A stretch of 64,000 nt of DNA from Candidatus Binataceae bacterium (GTDB taxonomy: Bacteria; Desulfobacterota; Binatia; Binatales; Binataceae), in NCBI GenBank assembly GCA_035308025.1, contig DATGHL010000023.1:1-64000 (forward strand), in the 5' to 3' direction. The position numbers and the translations under genes were made by a program. Below are positions 26,401-34,221 of this stretch, one piece after another (position 1 is the first letter of the stretch; the number at the start of each line of letters is the position of its first letter). Under the pieces are notes generated by a model, which worked only from the letters and a program-made list of their open reading frames with translations, was not told the DNA's origin and made no database searches.

Positions 26401-26492
26401 TCTTGCCCAAGCCAGTGACCTCAGTAGCGGAGTTTGTCAAAAAGATGCTGGGCCTGCCGATCAATATAATCGTGCCTAACACGATCAAGTGA
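23478..26492 (+). CDS. AsmA-like envelope protein (YhdP/DUF3971 type)
   Basis: 1004 residues. One N-terminal TM helix (about 5-26) is followed by a long beta-rich periplasmic body. The C-terminal AsmA-like region contains LTRILGLIDLKSWLTAQVDP, then LTADFLGAGGDFKTKNLLLD and GGNLAGGTKGLVAAYFAVYG. AsmA/YhdP/TamB proteins form hydrophobic bridges that carry phospholipids to the outer membrane, so the cell should be diderm. The next gene starts on the GTGA overlapping its stop. Confidence 0.85.
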   Translation: MRRLRFVGYALLLAVAVGVTAGVVAVRNQATIAKIVLGRIRDHTGFDIQISGTRVAFNRRLEVVLEHPRVLRAGVEVARLKEIRAVLGYRAVFRNAGLPVYELGFEQPLARVPAGGANFAADGFAHLDAPAIKALSETLDALSDTVQHIKVNEATLTDEHNVPIVEHLNLEASRWHYRHPGNWPWQVKFTAMPAWVPADPFHLAGRVTLGPPLDHPQLIANGEIWFWDLRVTGVDVGAAKAAAKVDGNLHVALDDTGVLSGKSNTNVRGLSLSGGSLSKPLTPGDYQISAGYHAAPDEIDLPSVTLRQEGVIVLSGNARIVHPYTDDRAATFSAGGTRLTLARVSSLMRSVRAIPPSLLQFATRLDQGEIALTQIALDTAVPLRDWSVATLRNNLRAAAILTNVGYQFPPDSKLMPLRDFNGQLAYAAGLLTLTQGSLAIGKSRFDGLSADVNLSRAPALISYKTKLRGDLDLGELYPAANAVARTASPTIADNVTHVAGRAPVVLSGSGDSKDLRWRAPRDYLATFDLSRAVLGTRSVPEDIVFAQGSAVLSPAGISLDHVRLLPAGAKGGDIVLNGTLAPRPGMPLLHNFTAQLHQLVIEQWLPRFVDPADLAADGTVSGALTANSAPGHEDFPVITGKLTLTAGQIQFGFVRSPMIVSRAATLILDGKGLTLDLPGAKLEGSALDFRLAVADLAHPAVRLDATAAKLDFEVLRFIRLPWSPRTPPHFFPVPVSGHIEGREANFGELPLSNVATDFTKAGNDWHVSNFTATVLKGDVHLDIAGRSRDDWIRIIGTIAGMDARLLSTLAAPGPRPILIGTLAANGDIWAHTDVDFFDSLGGTLSVRVTDGLVNRFKLLTRILGLIDLKSWLTAQVDPLVTGVPFKALTADFLGAGGDFKTKNLLLDGPVVDITAHGDVQFGRERVNMEVGVFPFNTANWIVHQIPIVGGNLAGGTKGLVAAYFAVYGPLKDPTVLPKPVTSVAEFVKKMLGLPINIIVPNTIK

Positions 26493-27196
26493 CGCATTCG
26501 TCGCAACCGCCGCAAGCCATAAACCAGACCATCATAGTCTTCACGCGCGAGCCGGTCCCGGGCCTCACGAAAACGCGGCTGATTCCCGGCCTCGGCGCGA
26601 ACAATGCCGCGGCTCTCGCCGACGCTTTCACCCGCGATGCGTTGACCAAGGCGCGCGCCACCGGCCTGCGTCTGGTGATTGCCGGGAGCGCCGCGCGCGA
26701 CGTGAGGCAGAGCCGCTATTTTCTTGCCCTCAAGCGCCGCTTCGATGCGGAATTGATCGACCAGGGAAACGGTAGTTTGGGCGCACGGATGGCCCGAGTG
26801 CTGGCCCCCCTTAGCGTCGATGGCGCAATTCTGATCGGCGCCGATACGCCGTCGCTGCCGCTGCGAGCGCTCGTCCAAGCCGTCGCGATGCTGCAGCGCT
26901 CGCCGACCGTCCTCGGCCCCACTCTCGACGGCGGCTACTATATGGTTGGCGTCCGCGGCGGGCTTCCCAAGATTTTTCATGGCATCCGCTGGGGCGGCGC
27001 GAGCGTGCTCGCTACAACGATCGCGCGTCTCGAGCAGGCTGGAAGGCGCTACGCGCTGGCCGAGCCGTGGTACGACATCGATCGCTGGAGCGATCTGATA
27101 CTCCTTGCCGCGCATCTGCGCCTGATCCTTCGCCGCGCGCCGGATCCCTGTCCTGCAACCTCACAACTGCTGTGGCGGCTTGGTCTGCTTTATTGA
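26489..27196 (+). CDS. DUF2064 (TIGR04282) glycosyltransferase-like protein
   Basis: 235 residues, GTG start overlapping the previous stop by four bases. It shows the family marks FTREPVPGLTKTRLIPGLG (about 18-36), GAILIGADTPSLP and LGPTLDGGYYMVGV, and IRWGGASVL. This is a nucleotide-diphosphosugar transferase-like fold found in arsenosugar biosynthesis gene sets and elsewhere. No arsenosugar partner genes (arsS, arsM) are nearby, so that role is not supported here. Confidence 0.85.
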   Translation: MTHSSQPPQAINQTIIVFTREPVPGLTKTRLIPGLGANNAAALADAFTRDALTKARATGLRLVIAGSAARDVRQSRYFLALKRRFDAELIDQGNGSLGARMARVLAPLSVDGAILIGADTPSLPLRALVQAVAMLQRSPTVLGPTLDGGYYMVGVRGGLPKIFHGIRWGGASVLATTIARLEQAGRRYALAEPWYDIDRWSDLILLAAHLRLILRRAPDPCPATSQLLWRLGLLY

Positions 27197-27215
27197 CGCG
27201 GCTAAACTGTTCGCG

Positions 27216-28343
27216 ATGGCCCAGCCGGTTCAATCGTCAGTTGCTGATAACGCATCGATGTTTCGTCCGGCGATCGCGCGGATGGAACCATACGTCCCGG
27301 GAGAGCAGCCGCGGCCGGGCGAGCAACTGACCAAGCTCAACACCAACGAGAATCCCTACCCGCCGTCGCCATTTGTGCGGCGGGCGATCGTCAAGGCAGC
27401 GACCAGCGCGCTGCGCCTTTATCCCGCGCCCAACGCCGACGATTTCACTTTGGCGGCGTCACGCGCCTATGCAGTTCCCCAGAAAATGATTCTGGCCGGT
27501 AATGGTTCCGACGAACTGCTCGCGATGCTGTTTCGGGCGGTCCTCGATCGTGGCGACAAAGTCGCCTGCGCGCAGCCGACCTATTCGCTCTATGACACGC
27601 TCGCGCAAATTCAGGATGCGCACGTAATTAAAATTCCACTCGGACCCAGCTTCAAGCCTCCGCTCCAGGCGCTGACGCGCGAGCGCGCCAAATTGACCAT
27701 CGTCTGCAGCCCAAACTCTCCGTGCGGCACGCCGGCGCCGCGCGCCGCGCTCGACGTGATGGCGCGGGCCCTCGGGGAGCGCTTGCTGGTAATCGATGAG
27801 GCCTACGCGGATTTTGCCGAGGCTCACGCCCTGGACCTCGCCAGGCGGCACAAAAATGTCATCGTGCTGCGCACGCTGTCAAAGTCTTTTTCGCTGGCCG
27901 GAATGCGCCTCGGTCTCGGCTTCGCCCATCCGCATTTGCTCGGCCAGCTACTCAAAGTTAAGGATTCCTACAATCTGAATCGTCTCGCGATCGCAGCCGG
28001 CGCCGCCGCGCTCTCCGATCTACCCTGGATGCGGCGTAACGTCGAGCGCGTCAAACGCACGCGCACCCTGACCGAAGCCCGTCTGCGCCGGATGGGCTTC
28101 GAGGTCCCGCCTTCACAGGCTAATTTCGTGATGGCGCGGATGGCGAATCAGAATCTGGCGGCGTTGGCTGCGAGCTTGCGCCGGCGCGGAATTTTGGTGC
28201 GCCATTTTCCGCGCTCGGTCTTCAATGACGCCCTCCGCATCTCGATTGGGACGCCGGCGGAGATGCGCAAATTGTTTGACGCGCTCGAACCTCTGATCAA
28301 GCCGTTGAGCGCTTCCGGCCGCAATGGCCGCCACGCGCGCTAA
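27216..28343 (+). CDS. hisC: Histidinol-phosphate aminotransferase
   Basis: 375 residues from ATG 27216; a TTG at 27180 overlaps the previous gene and is less likely. Fold-type I aminotransferase with KLNTNENPYPPSP near the start, GNGSDELLAM, SPNSPCGT (usually PNNPTG), VIDEAYADF and the PLP lysine in RTLSKSFSLAGMRLG. It makes histidinol phosphate, or acts on a related aromatic amino acid. No other his genes are nearby, so it is an isolated copy. Confidence 0.9.
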   Translation: MAQPVQSSVADNASMFRPAIARMEPYVPGEQPRPGEQLTKLNTNENPYPPSPFVRRAIVKAATSALRLYPAPNADDFTLAASRAYAVPQKMILAGNGSDELLAMLFRAVLDRGDKVACAQPTYSLYDTLAQIQDAHVIKIPLGPSFKPPLQALTRERAKLTIVCSPNSPCGTPAPRAALDVMARALGERLLVIDEAYADFAEAHALDLARRHKNVIVLRTLSKSFSLAGMRLGLGFAHPHLLGQLLKVKDSYNLNRLAIAAGAAALSDLPWMRRNVERVKRTRTLTEARLRRMGFEVPPSQANFVMARMANQNLAALAASLRRRGILVRHFPRSVFNDALRISIGTPAEMRKLFDALEPLIKPLSASGRNGRHAR

Positions 28344-28369
28344 ACAATCGGCTGACGCAGGAAGCCGCC

Positions 28370-29011
28370 ATGAGCCGGATCGGCAACCTGTTCGTCAGAT
28401 TTCGTCCCGGACCGGCGCCGCGCGCGGAGCCCGATACGGACGCGAGCCGCTGGGTCGTCGCCGGACTCGGCAATCCCGGCGAAGAGTATCGCCGCTCACG
28501 CCATAACGTCGGCTTCATGGCCGCCGCACATCTGGCCGCGCGCCACCGGATCGAACTCAACCGCCGCAAATTCAGTGGCCTCTACGCTGAGACGGCTATC
28601 GCAGGCGCGTCCGCACTGATCGTGACGCCGCAGACCTTCTATAACCGCAGCGGCGATTGTCTCGCGTCGCTAACCGGCTATTTCAAAGTCCCAGTCGAAA
28701 AGTTGATTGTAATCCACGATGAGATCGATCTGCCGCTGCGGCAGATGCGGATCAAGCGTGGCGGCGGCGACGCCGGCAATCGCGGCGTGCGCTCAATCGC
28801 TGCGGCGCTAGGCCCCGACTTCATTCGCGTGCGCGTCGGCGTCGGCCATCCGGGCGCCGCCGCGGACGCGATCGATCATGTCCTCAAGCCATTGACCGCG
28901 AGCGAGATGCGCGAACTTGAGCCGACACTGGACCGCGTCATCGAGGCGGTCACGGTGCTGATTGGCGAGGGGCTCGAGCGTGCGATGAGTATTTTTAACC
29001 AGCAGGTTTGA
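28370..29011 (+). CDS. pth: Peptidyl-tRNA hydrolase
   Basis: 213 residues with a short extra N-terminal tail (about 27). GLGNPGEEY with N35, catalytic H45 in RHNVGF, PQTFYNRSG with N92 and D117 in HDEIDLP. The usual G-H-N-G loop reads G-N-R-G (136-139), so the tRNA-contacting Asn is replaced by Arg. It recycles peptidyl-tRNA. It ends 2 bp from the convergent stop of the VOC dioxygenase gene. Confidence 0.93.
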   Translation: MSRIGNLFVRFRPGPAPRAEPDTDASRWVVAGLGNPGEEYRRSRHNVGFMAAAHLAARHRIELNRRKFSGLYAETAIAGASALIVTPQTFYNRSGDCLASLTGYFKVPVEKLIVIHDEIDLPLRQMRIKRGGGDAGNRGVRSIAAALGPDFIRVRVGVGHPGAAADAIDHVLKPLTASEMRELEPTLDRVIEAVTVLIGEGLERAMSIFNQQV

Positions 29012-29013
29012 GG

Positions 29014-29928
29014 CTACGCGGCTGGCTTCGGCGGTGGTCCGCCCGCTCCGCCGCGATGACCCCAGATGCTGCCGGCTTCGTGCCGCTGAACTTTCCAGGT
29101 CGCGTCGTCGATCTGCCGCGCGCCGTAGCCGTATTCGATCTCAAAGCCCGACGGCGACCGCATATAGAACGACACCATATGGTCGTTGGTGTGGCGCCCG
29201 AGCGTAGCGGCGATCGGAACGCCGCGGTCCTGGCATAGATACATCGTCGAGCAGACATCATCGATCGTCCTGACCTGCAACATGAAGTGATGGAGCCGCT
29301 TGCCGCCGGGAAATTCGCCAAAGGCCAACGAGTGATGGCGCGGATTGCAGTGCAAAAAGTTGATCATCATGCCCGAGGGCGCACCGCGCCGCATCTTTAT
29401 CTCGATAAAATCACTGATCCGCATGCCCAGCGCGTCGCGATAAAAGTGCAGACTTTTGGCCGCGTCGGTGACGCCCAGCACGATATGACCGAGTCCCATC
29501 AGGCCGGTCTCGAAACCCGTTATCGCGCGCGAGGAGTGAAACGGCGCCTCGAAGTTCATCAGCGGACCGTAATAGGCCTCGCTCGCGATTCCATTCGGGT
29601 CGCGAAACTGGATTAGTTGCGCGACACCGCGATTACGCGCGAGTTCCGGCGTTCCCGCCGCCACCTCGACCCCCGCCGCTTCGAGTTGCGTAGTCAGGGC
29701 GTGTAACGCCGGCTCGTCGCTCACTTCCCAGCCGATAAAGGCCACGTCGTCGGCGTCATTCTCGTGCAGGATGAAGCGATGGTGATTCTCGTCCATACGC
29801 AAGTAGAGCGAGCCGTCGGCGGTGACGCCTGACGACTGCAGGCCGAGAATTTCAGTCGCGAACCGCTCCCAGTCCGCGAGCACCTTGACGTTCAATCCCA
29901 GGTAACCGAGTTGCGTCACGCTTGCCAC
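29014..29928 (-). CDS. Extradiol ring-cleavage dioxygenase (VOC, BphC-like)
   Basis: 304 residues from GTG 29928 with GGAGG 6 bases upstream; an ATG at 29964 overlaps the previous gene. Two-domain type I extradiol fold. Iron ligands in the second domain: His in MGLGHIVLGV, His in LHHFMLQV, Glu in FEIEYGYG; catalytic His in FLHCNPRHHS. It opens catechol-type rings next to a hydroxyl. It is the last gene of a cluster with the Rieske dioxygenase alpha and beta subunits. Confidence 0.9.
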   Translation of the reverse strand: MASVTQLGYLGLNVKVLADWERFATEILGLQSSGVTADGSLYLRMDENHHRFILHENDADDVAFIGWEVSDEPALHALTTQLEAAGVEVAAGTPELARNRGVAQLIQFRDPNGIASEAYYGPLMNFEAPFHSSRAITGFETGLMGLGHIVLGVTDAAKSLHFYRDALGMRISDFIEIKMRRGAPSGMMINFLHCNPRHHSLAFGEFPGGKRLHHFMLQVRTIDDVCSTMYLCQDRGVPIAATLGRHTNDHMVSFYMRSPSGFEIEYGYGARQIDDATWKVQRHEAGSIWGHRGGAGGPPPKPAA

Positions 29929-29960
29929 CTGAATCCTCCAGCGCTGAGAGCTTCTGCGCG

Positions 29961-30437
29961 TCACACGATAAAAGTGAGGTTGTCGATCACCTCGTCGTTA
30001 TTGACCAGAATGGCTTTTTTCGCCGCGATCTTCCATCGCCCGGCCTCGAAACGCATCTGATGCTCGTAACGGCCGGCGAAAACCCGCTCCCGCCCGCGAC
30101 GAAGCTCGTAAAGGATAAAAGCCGAAGCGACCTTCGCCGCGGCGTCCGTGGTTTCCTCGATCTGCACATTCGCGATCAGGCGGCGGGTCTTTGAGGGTGG
30201 ACTTTGCGCGTGCGCGAGCCCAGTGCCGAGTCGGGCCACGCGGTCGCGCAGCCGTGCGCCGTTATCGTAGACGATCGAAATGGCACGCGCTGGATCGCCG
30301 CCCTCGCCCCCCATGGGAATCCAATAAGTAATGTCGTCGGTGAGAGAATTCAGCCAATCAGCGTAGCGTCCTTCGTCGAGCAGGCGCGCCTCCGCATAAA
30401 GCAGATCCTCCGCATGCGAGCGTTGCAGCCCGGCCAT
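29961..30437 (-). CDS. Ring-hydroxylating dioxygenase beta subunit
   Basis: 158 residues of the SnoaL/NTF2-like fold, with EARLLDEGRYADWL, DDITYWIPMG and the C-terminal RYEHQMRFEAGRWKIAAKKA of the benzoate/biphenyl dioxygenase beta family. It is structural in the alpha3-beta3 hexamer. It starts 14 bp after the alpha-subunit stop and is followed 32 bp later by the extradiol dioxygenase. Confidence 0.9.
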   Translation of the reverse strand: MAGLQRSHAEDLLYAEARLLDEGRYADWLNSLTDDITYWIPMGGEGGDPARAISIVYDNGARLRDRVARLGTGLAHAQSPPSKTRRLIANVQIEETTDAAAKVASAFILYELRRGRERVFAGRYEHQMRFEAGRWKIAAKKAILVNNDEVIDNLTFIV

Positions 30438-30451
30438 CGTCGCGGAACCGC

Positions 30452-31777
30452 CTACGAGCCTGAGGCGATCAGCGCCAGCTTTGCCGGACGTGGTTCAGTC
30501 GCCGCCGCGCCGCAAATCACCTCGCGCCAGCGGCGGTAGAGGGCGCGCTGGGGAACTTCGTCGGTCAGATGCGCCGCGATGATGCCGTCGGGTGTAATGA
30601 CCTCGCGTTCGAGCCCGCGGCTCAATTCGAGCCACTCTGCGCCTTTGACCGCCAGTCCTGCGGTGCAGCGGTTGAACATCTCGACGTCGTCCGGCGCACC
30701 ACCGCCGGCCGGGCCGTAAAAGGATTCGTGCGCGCGCAGCCGCGCGACGTTGATCTCTTCGGGCACGCCACGCAAAGTCGTCGGCGTCGCAAAGACCTCG
30801 GTGCGATTGAATGCGATCGGAATGACTTGGCGCAATTGGACGCCGATGATCAACAAATTCGGAAAAATCGCCAGATTGACGTTCGAGGCCCCCAGAATCT
30901 CGCTGGTGCGCTGCTTGCCGAATCGCCGCTGAAGGCTGTCGAGGTAGGCGTCCGTCGCAGCCTGCGAACTCATGCCGCGAAACAAATTATTCACCGGCTG
31001 CTCGACGCGCCGCTTCGGCGCCGTATCCAGAATCGAATGGCCGTGCCCTAGGTCCTTGCTCTCCATCGCGGTGCTTTCATTGAAGAGCTTCATCAGCTTA
31101 CGGCCCAGCCGCTTGCCCTGCACCTCAAAGAACGATTGATGGACGAAGTTGGCGTGATAGCCGTCGACGCCGTTCTCCATCTGGAATTTCCAGTTGCCGT
31201 CGTAGCCGTATTTATGGGTGCCGGCGCGCGCCGCGATCTCACCCTCGGGCGACAGATCCATAAACAGATCGAGATAGTACTTCGCGTTGCCGAGATAGTC
31301 AGGCAGTTCTTCGACGTCGGCGCTCAGGCTCGTAAACACCAGCCCTCGGTAGATCGCGACTTTCGCCGGTTTGATCAGCGCGAATTTGCTGCGATCGAAC
31401 TTGCTGCCGAAACCGCCGGCGTACGGCACGCCAATCAGCTCGCCACGGCTGTTGTAAGTCCAGCCGTGATACCAGCATCGCAGATAATTCGAGTTGCCAC
31501 GCTCCTGCTGGCAAATGGTCGCGCCGCGATGCATACAGCGGTTCATCACGACATGCACGCGGCCATCTTCGTCGCGCGAGAGGATCGCAGGCTGCGTGCC
31601 GATCCGCACGGTTTTGTAATCGCCGGGCTCGGCGACCTCGCTCTCGTGGCCGAGGTAAACCCAGTTGCGCTCGAAAATCCGCTCTATTTCGAGCTCGAAA
31701 ATCTCCGGCGTGACGTAGATCTTTCGATGGACCCGATGATCCTGCACCAACTCGGCGAGGTTGACTTGCTCGAGCAT
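30452..31777 (-). CDS. Rieske ring-hydroxylating dioxygenase alpha subunit
   Basis: 441 residues from ATG 31777 (GGGAGG 5 bases upstream). Rieske cluster C81-x-H83-x17-C101-x2-H104. Mononuclear iron site D205, H208 and H213 in the GVDGYHANFVHQSF segment. It adds O2 to an aromatic ring to give a cis-diol or catechol. With the beta subunit and the extradiol enzyme it forms a ring-activation and ring-opening unit. No ferredoxin, reductase or diol dehydrogenase gene lies beside it, so electrons must come from elsewhere. Confidence 0.93.
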   Translation of the reverse strand: MLEQVNLAELVQDHRVHRKIYVTPEIFELEIERIFERNWVYLGHESEVAEPGDYKTVRIGTQPAILSRDEDGRVHVVMNRCMHRGATICQQERGNSNYLRCWYHGWTYNSRGELIGVPYAGGFGSKFDRSKFALIKPAKVAIYRGLVFTSLSADVEELPDYLGNAKYYLDLFMDLSPEGEIAARAGTHKYGYDGNWKFQMENGVDGYHANFVHQSFFEVQGKRLGRKLMKLFNESTAMESKDLGHGHSILDTAPKRRVEQPVNNLFRGMSSQAATDAYLDSLQRRFGKQRTSEILGASNVNLAIFPNLLIIGVQLRQVIPIAFNRTEVFATPTTLRGVPEEINVARLRAHESFYGPAGGGAPDDVEMFNRCTAGLAVKGAEWLELSRGLEREVITPDGIIAAHLTDEVPQRALYRRWREVICGAAATEPRPAKLALIASGS

Positions 31778-31870
31778 CGCTGCCTCCCTTGCGGAAAAGC
31801 GCATCGTTCGCCCTGACGGGCGGCTCTATTAGAGCACTTTCTTGATAAAAATGGCGAGCGCGAGAAAGTA

Positions 31871-31900
31871 AACGCCGCCGGTATTTTAGCCGGCGGCGTT
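31871..31900 (-). terminator. Strong hairpin after the amidohydrolase relic
   Basis: Perfect 11-bp stem (AACGCCGCCGG/CCGGCGGCGTT) with an 8-base loop. On the minus strand it is followed by TTACTTTCTC, not a clean T-run. It lies after the dsbA-like gene and the relic, so it probably ends that transcript. Confidence 0.5.
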
Positions 31901-31923
31901 CATTGCCTCACGATGGCCCGAAC

Positions 31924-32031
31924 TCAGACCGACAAGTGATAAACGCCCGCGACGTTATCGTGCAGGATGGCATCCTTCTCGACGGGCGTCATGGCCTGCT
32001 GCCACCAGAAACGCAGCCAAGCAGTTCGCTC
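31924..32031 (-). pseudogene. C-terminal relic of an amidohydrolase gene
   Basis: The minus strand reads AMTPVEKDAILHDNVAGVYHLSV then stop at 31924, matching the end of the intact amidohydrolase at 34222 (TTVEKDAILHDNVAELYNLSI). Only about the last 25-35 codons survive, joined directly to the 3' end of the DsbA-like gene. No start or ribosome site is present, so it is a deletion remnant. Confidence 0.6.
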
Positions 32032-32041
32032 CGGCTGGAGT

Positions 32042-33130
32042 TCATCGCGCCGCTTCTTTTTCCGGCGCCGGGGGGGCCTTAAGCTCGTCGTCGACGGCGG
32101 CGGAAAATGCCTCCGGCGACTGTGCCCCCGACAATTCGCGTCCATTCAGGAAAAACGTAGGAGTTCCGGTAAGGCCAAGCTTGGTCCCCTGATCGCGATC
32201 GCTTATGACCGCGGCCCGATACTTCTTGGAGTCGAGACAATGGTTGAAGCTCGCCGTGTCGAGCCCTAACTTCGCCGCCGTAGTTCTGAGATCGGACAAG
32301 TCAAGCTTGCTTTGGTCCGCGAGCAAAGCGTCGTGATAGGGCCAGAATTTACCCTGTTCATTGGCGCATCGCGCGGCCATCGAGGCGTCCAGTGCGTGCG
32401 GATGGAAGCCGAGTGGAAAGTCCATATAGACCAGGCGCACCTTGTTGCCGTATTGCTGCCTGACCTGCTTTATCGAGCCCTCGGCAGCCCGGCAGTACGG
32501 GCACTGGAAGTCCGCAAACTCGACGATCTGGACCGGCGCATTTTTGTCGCCCACAGCCGGGCTATCGCCCGTAGCCACCCCAAAGCGCGGCGCTTTCAGC
32601 GCAATTTGAACGTCCTGCGCGGCGCGCAACTTGGCAATTACCGCGTCCACCGCTTCACGCTGCCGCTTTTGTTGCAAAGCCGAAATCAGCAGAGGTTTTA
32701 TTTTGTCGTAAGGCTGGTTTCCCGTCTTGACGTCAATCTGAGCCTTATGCGCGTCATAATAGGTGCGTGCTTCGCTCTCAGTCACTACCGGGACTTTGGC
32801 CGCCTGCTTCATGTAATCTGCGGAATTCAGTTTTGCGTTCGCCGCCGCCTGTCTGATCAGATATTCGTCGATCATCTCGTCGAGCGCATTCTTACGCTCG
32901 TCGTAGAGATGCGCCGGACCTTTTTCTCCTAGCAGCCGCGTATCGACATCCTTTAGCGTGATTTGATAACTGCCAACCATAGCGACCACGCGGCTCGGGT
33001 CGTCCGTGGCTGATGTATCTGCCTGCGCTGCCGGCGCGCTCGGCAGCAGCCACATAAGCAGCCCGAAAAGGCCGATCACCGACAGGTTTCTCCATGATTG
33101 CGTCGCTATCTTGTGCCTGATTTGCATCAT
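32042..33130 (-). CDS. Exported DsbA-like thioredoxin with SurA-like N-terminus
   Basis: 362 residues from ATG 33130 (GAGGG 5 bases upstream). Signal/TM segment about 17-36. The N-terminal part (about 46-175) looks like the SurA/PpiC helical chaperone domain (VVAMVGSYQITLKDVD, DEMIDEYLIRQAA). The C-terminal thioredoxin domain of the DsbA/DsbG-like type has the active site C210-P-Y-C213 and a cis-Pro TGTPTFF. It would form or repair disulfides in the periplasm. A TTGACA promoter lies just upstream. Confidence 0.85.
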   Translation of the reverse strand: MMQIRHKIATQSWRNLSVIGLFGLLMWLLPSAPAAQADTSATDDPSRVVAMVGSYQITLKDVDTRLLGEKGPAHLYDERKNALDEMIDEYLIRQAAANAKLNSADYMKQAAKVPVVTESEARTYYDAHKAQIDVKTGNQPYDKIKPLLISALQQKRQREAVDAVIAKLRAAQDVQIALKAPRFGVATGDSPAVGDKNAPVQIVEFADFQCPYCRAAEGSIKQVRQQYGNKVRLVYMDFPLGFHPHALDASMAARCANEQGKFWPYHDALLADQSKLDLSDLRTTAAKLGLDTASFNHCLDSKKYRAAVISDRDQGTKLGLTGTPTFFLNGRELSGAQSPEAFSAAVDDELKAPPAPEKEAAR

Positions 33131-33477
33131 ATACACCCTCTTTGCTGAATATAACATCATACTGCTTCTTTCGCAATTAGATTAGCTCTTGGGTTTTGTC
33201 AAAAAAACTCAAGATCGCTCTTGGGATAAGCTGACTCGCAACATCTTACACCCATCGGGTCCTAGCTCTCCCCATCACAACAGTTGAATAATCAGCTCTT
33301 CTTGGATATAACCACCGATAGATATATCGACGAGCCCTCACCAATGCAAATAGAAATATTGATATGCTTAACAGCTTTGTACTGATCTGCGCTTGCGTAT
33401 GTAACGCTTTTCAATTACAAGAGAGCTTGACGTGAGAGAGTCTGGTTAAGCGGCCGAATAACGGAGGAGTAAACGTA
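33131..33477. other. AT-richer divergent intergenic region
   Basis: This stretch is clearly less GC-rich than its surroundings and separates two genes for exported proteins. It holds the dsbA-like promoter (33174-33202), two copies of GCTCTTGGG (33185 and 33217), and the ribosome site GGAGGAGT of the plus-strand gene. No other gene is seen in it. Confidence 0.6.
33174..33202 (-). promoter_or_regulatory. Sigma-70 promoter of the DsbA-like gene
   Basis: TTGACA (33202-33197), a 17-base spacer, TAATTG (33179-33174). The leader would be about 37 bases. One GCTCTTGGG repeat falls in the spacer and another just upstream of the -35. Confidence 0.6.
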
Positions 33478-34059
33478 ATGGGCAAAAGAGGTACATTCAT
33501 AGCGACGCTGGCGGCAGCGCTTCTGACAAGCGCCGCCCTCGCACTGGCATTGCCGTCGCCGACCCCGACCCCGTCGGGAGCGCAGAACGGCGTCTACCAG
33601 GTTAACTATTACTCGAATGCTGGCAGCACAACGGACCCGGACGGCACGGTACGGATCGTCAACCCGTCGGGCTCGTCACTGTGCGCGTTGATCTACGTGA
33701 CTGACGAAGATCAGGAACTGCGGGAATGCTGCGGATGCAACGTGACCGACCGGGGGACCCGCATCCTCAGCGTCGACACTGATCTGACGAGCAACCCCGC
33801 CAATGGCGTTTCAACCGTCAATGGATCGGTGGCGATTGTCTCGTCCTCAGCAACGAACTGCGACGCAAGCTTGGCGAAAACGTCTGGGAATCTCGCCGCT
33901 TACGAGACGCATCCGCAAAACGATGGCACCTTGACGGAAGATGAGTTCACGCCAAGTCCGTTGAGCCGTCCCGAGTTGAATGGCCTGCAGACGGCCTGCG
34001 CCGCGATCGAACTGGTCGGCAGCGGTAAAGGCATCTGCAGCTGCGGCACGGGCGGCTGA
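33478..34059 (+). CDS. Secreted Cys-rich protein of unknown function
   Basis: 193 residues, GGAGGAGT upstream. Signal peptide about 1-25, a Pro/Thr linker (PSPTPTPSG), then a domain with eight cysteines, among them LCALIYVTDEDQELRECCGC and the C-terminal GICSCGTGG. Similar CALIYV-x-D-x-DQE-x-x-CCGC proteins occur in acidobacteria and other soil bacteria without known function. The cysteines suggest disulfides, which the neighbouring DsbA-like protein could make. A terminator follows at 34166. Confidence 0.7.
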   Translation: MGKRGTFIATLAAALLTSAALALALPSPTPTPSGAQNGVYQVNYYSNAGSTTDPDGTVRIVNPSGSSLCALIYVTDEDQELRECCGCNVTDRGTRILSVDTDLTSNPANGVSTVNGSVAIVSSSATNCDASLAKTSGNLAAYETHPQNDGTLTEDEFTPSPLSRPELNGLQTACAAIELVGSGKGICSCGTGG

Positions 34060-34165
34060 TCGCGTCAACGAAATGGGGGGAGCGAACCGTGGTTTCTGAA
34101 GATCGCACGTTCTGGGATGTAAACAAGTAGTCCGCGAACCGAACTCTCCACACGCGTCAATGGAC

Positions 34166-34204
34166 AGCGCCGCCAGTCGTAAGACCAGCGGCGCTTCCTT
34201 TTTT
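34166..34204 (+). terminator. Rho-independent terminator
   Basis: 8-bp stem AGCGCCGC/GCGGCGCT followed by TCCTTTTTT. It ends the transcript of the secreted Cys-rich protein and separates it from the convergent amidohydrolase gene. Confidence 0.85.
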
Positions 34205-34221
34205 CGGGAACTCGCGGAACT

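Noticed and set aside
26489-27196. Arsenosugar biosynthesis locus
   Set aside because: Only the DUF2064 protein fits the name; no radical SAM or arsenic methyltransferase gene is near, and the ArsA-like genes 17 kb away lack metalloid cysteines.
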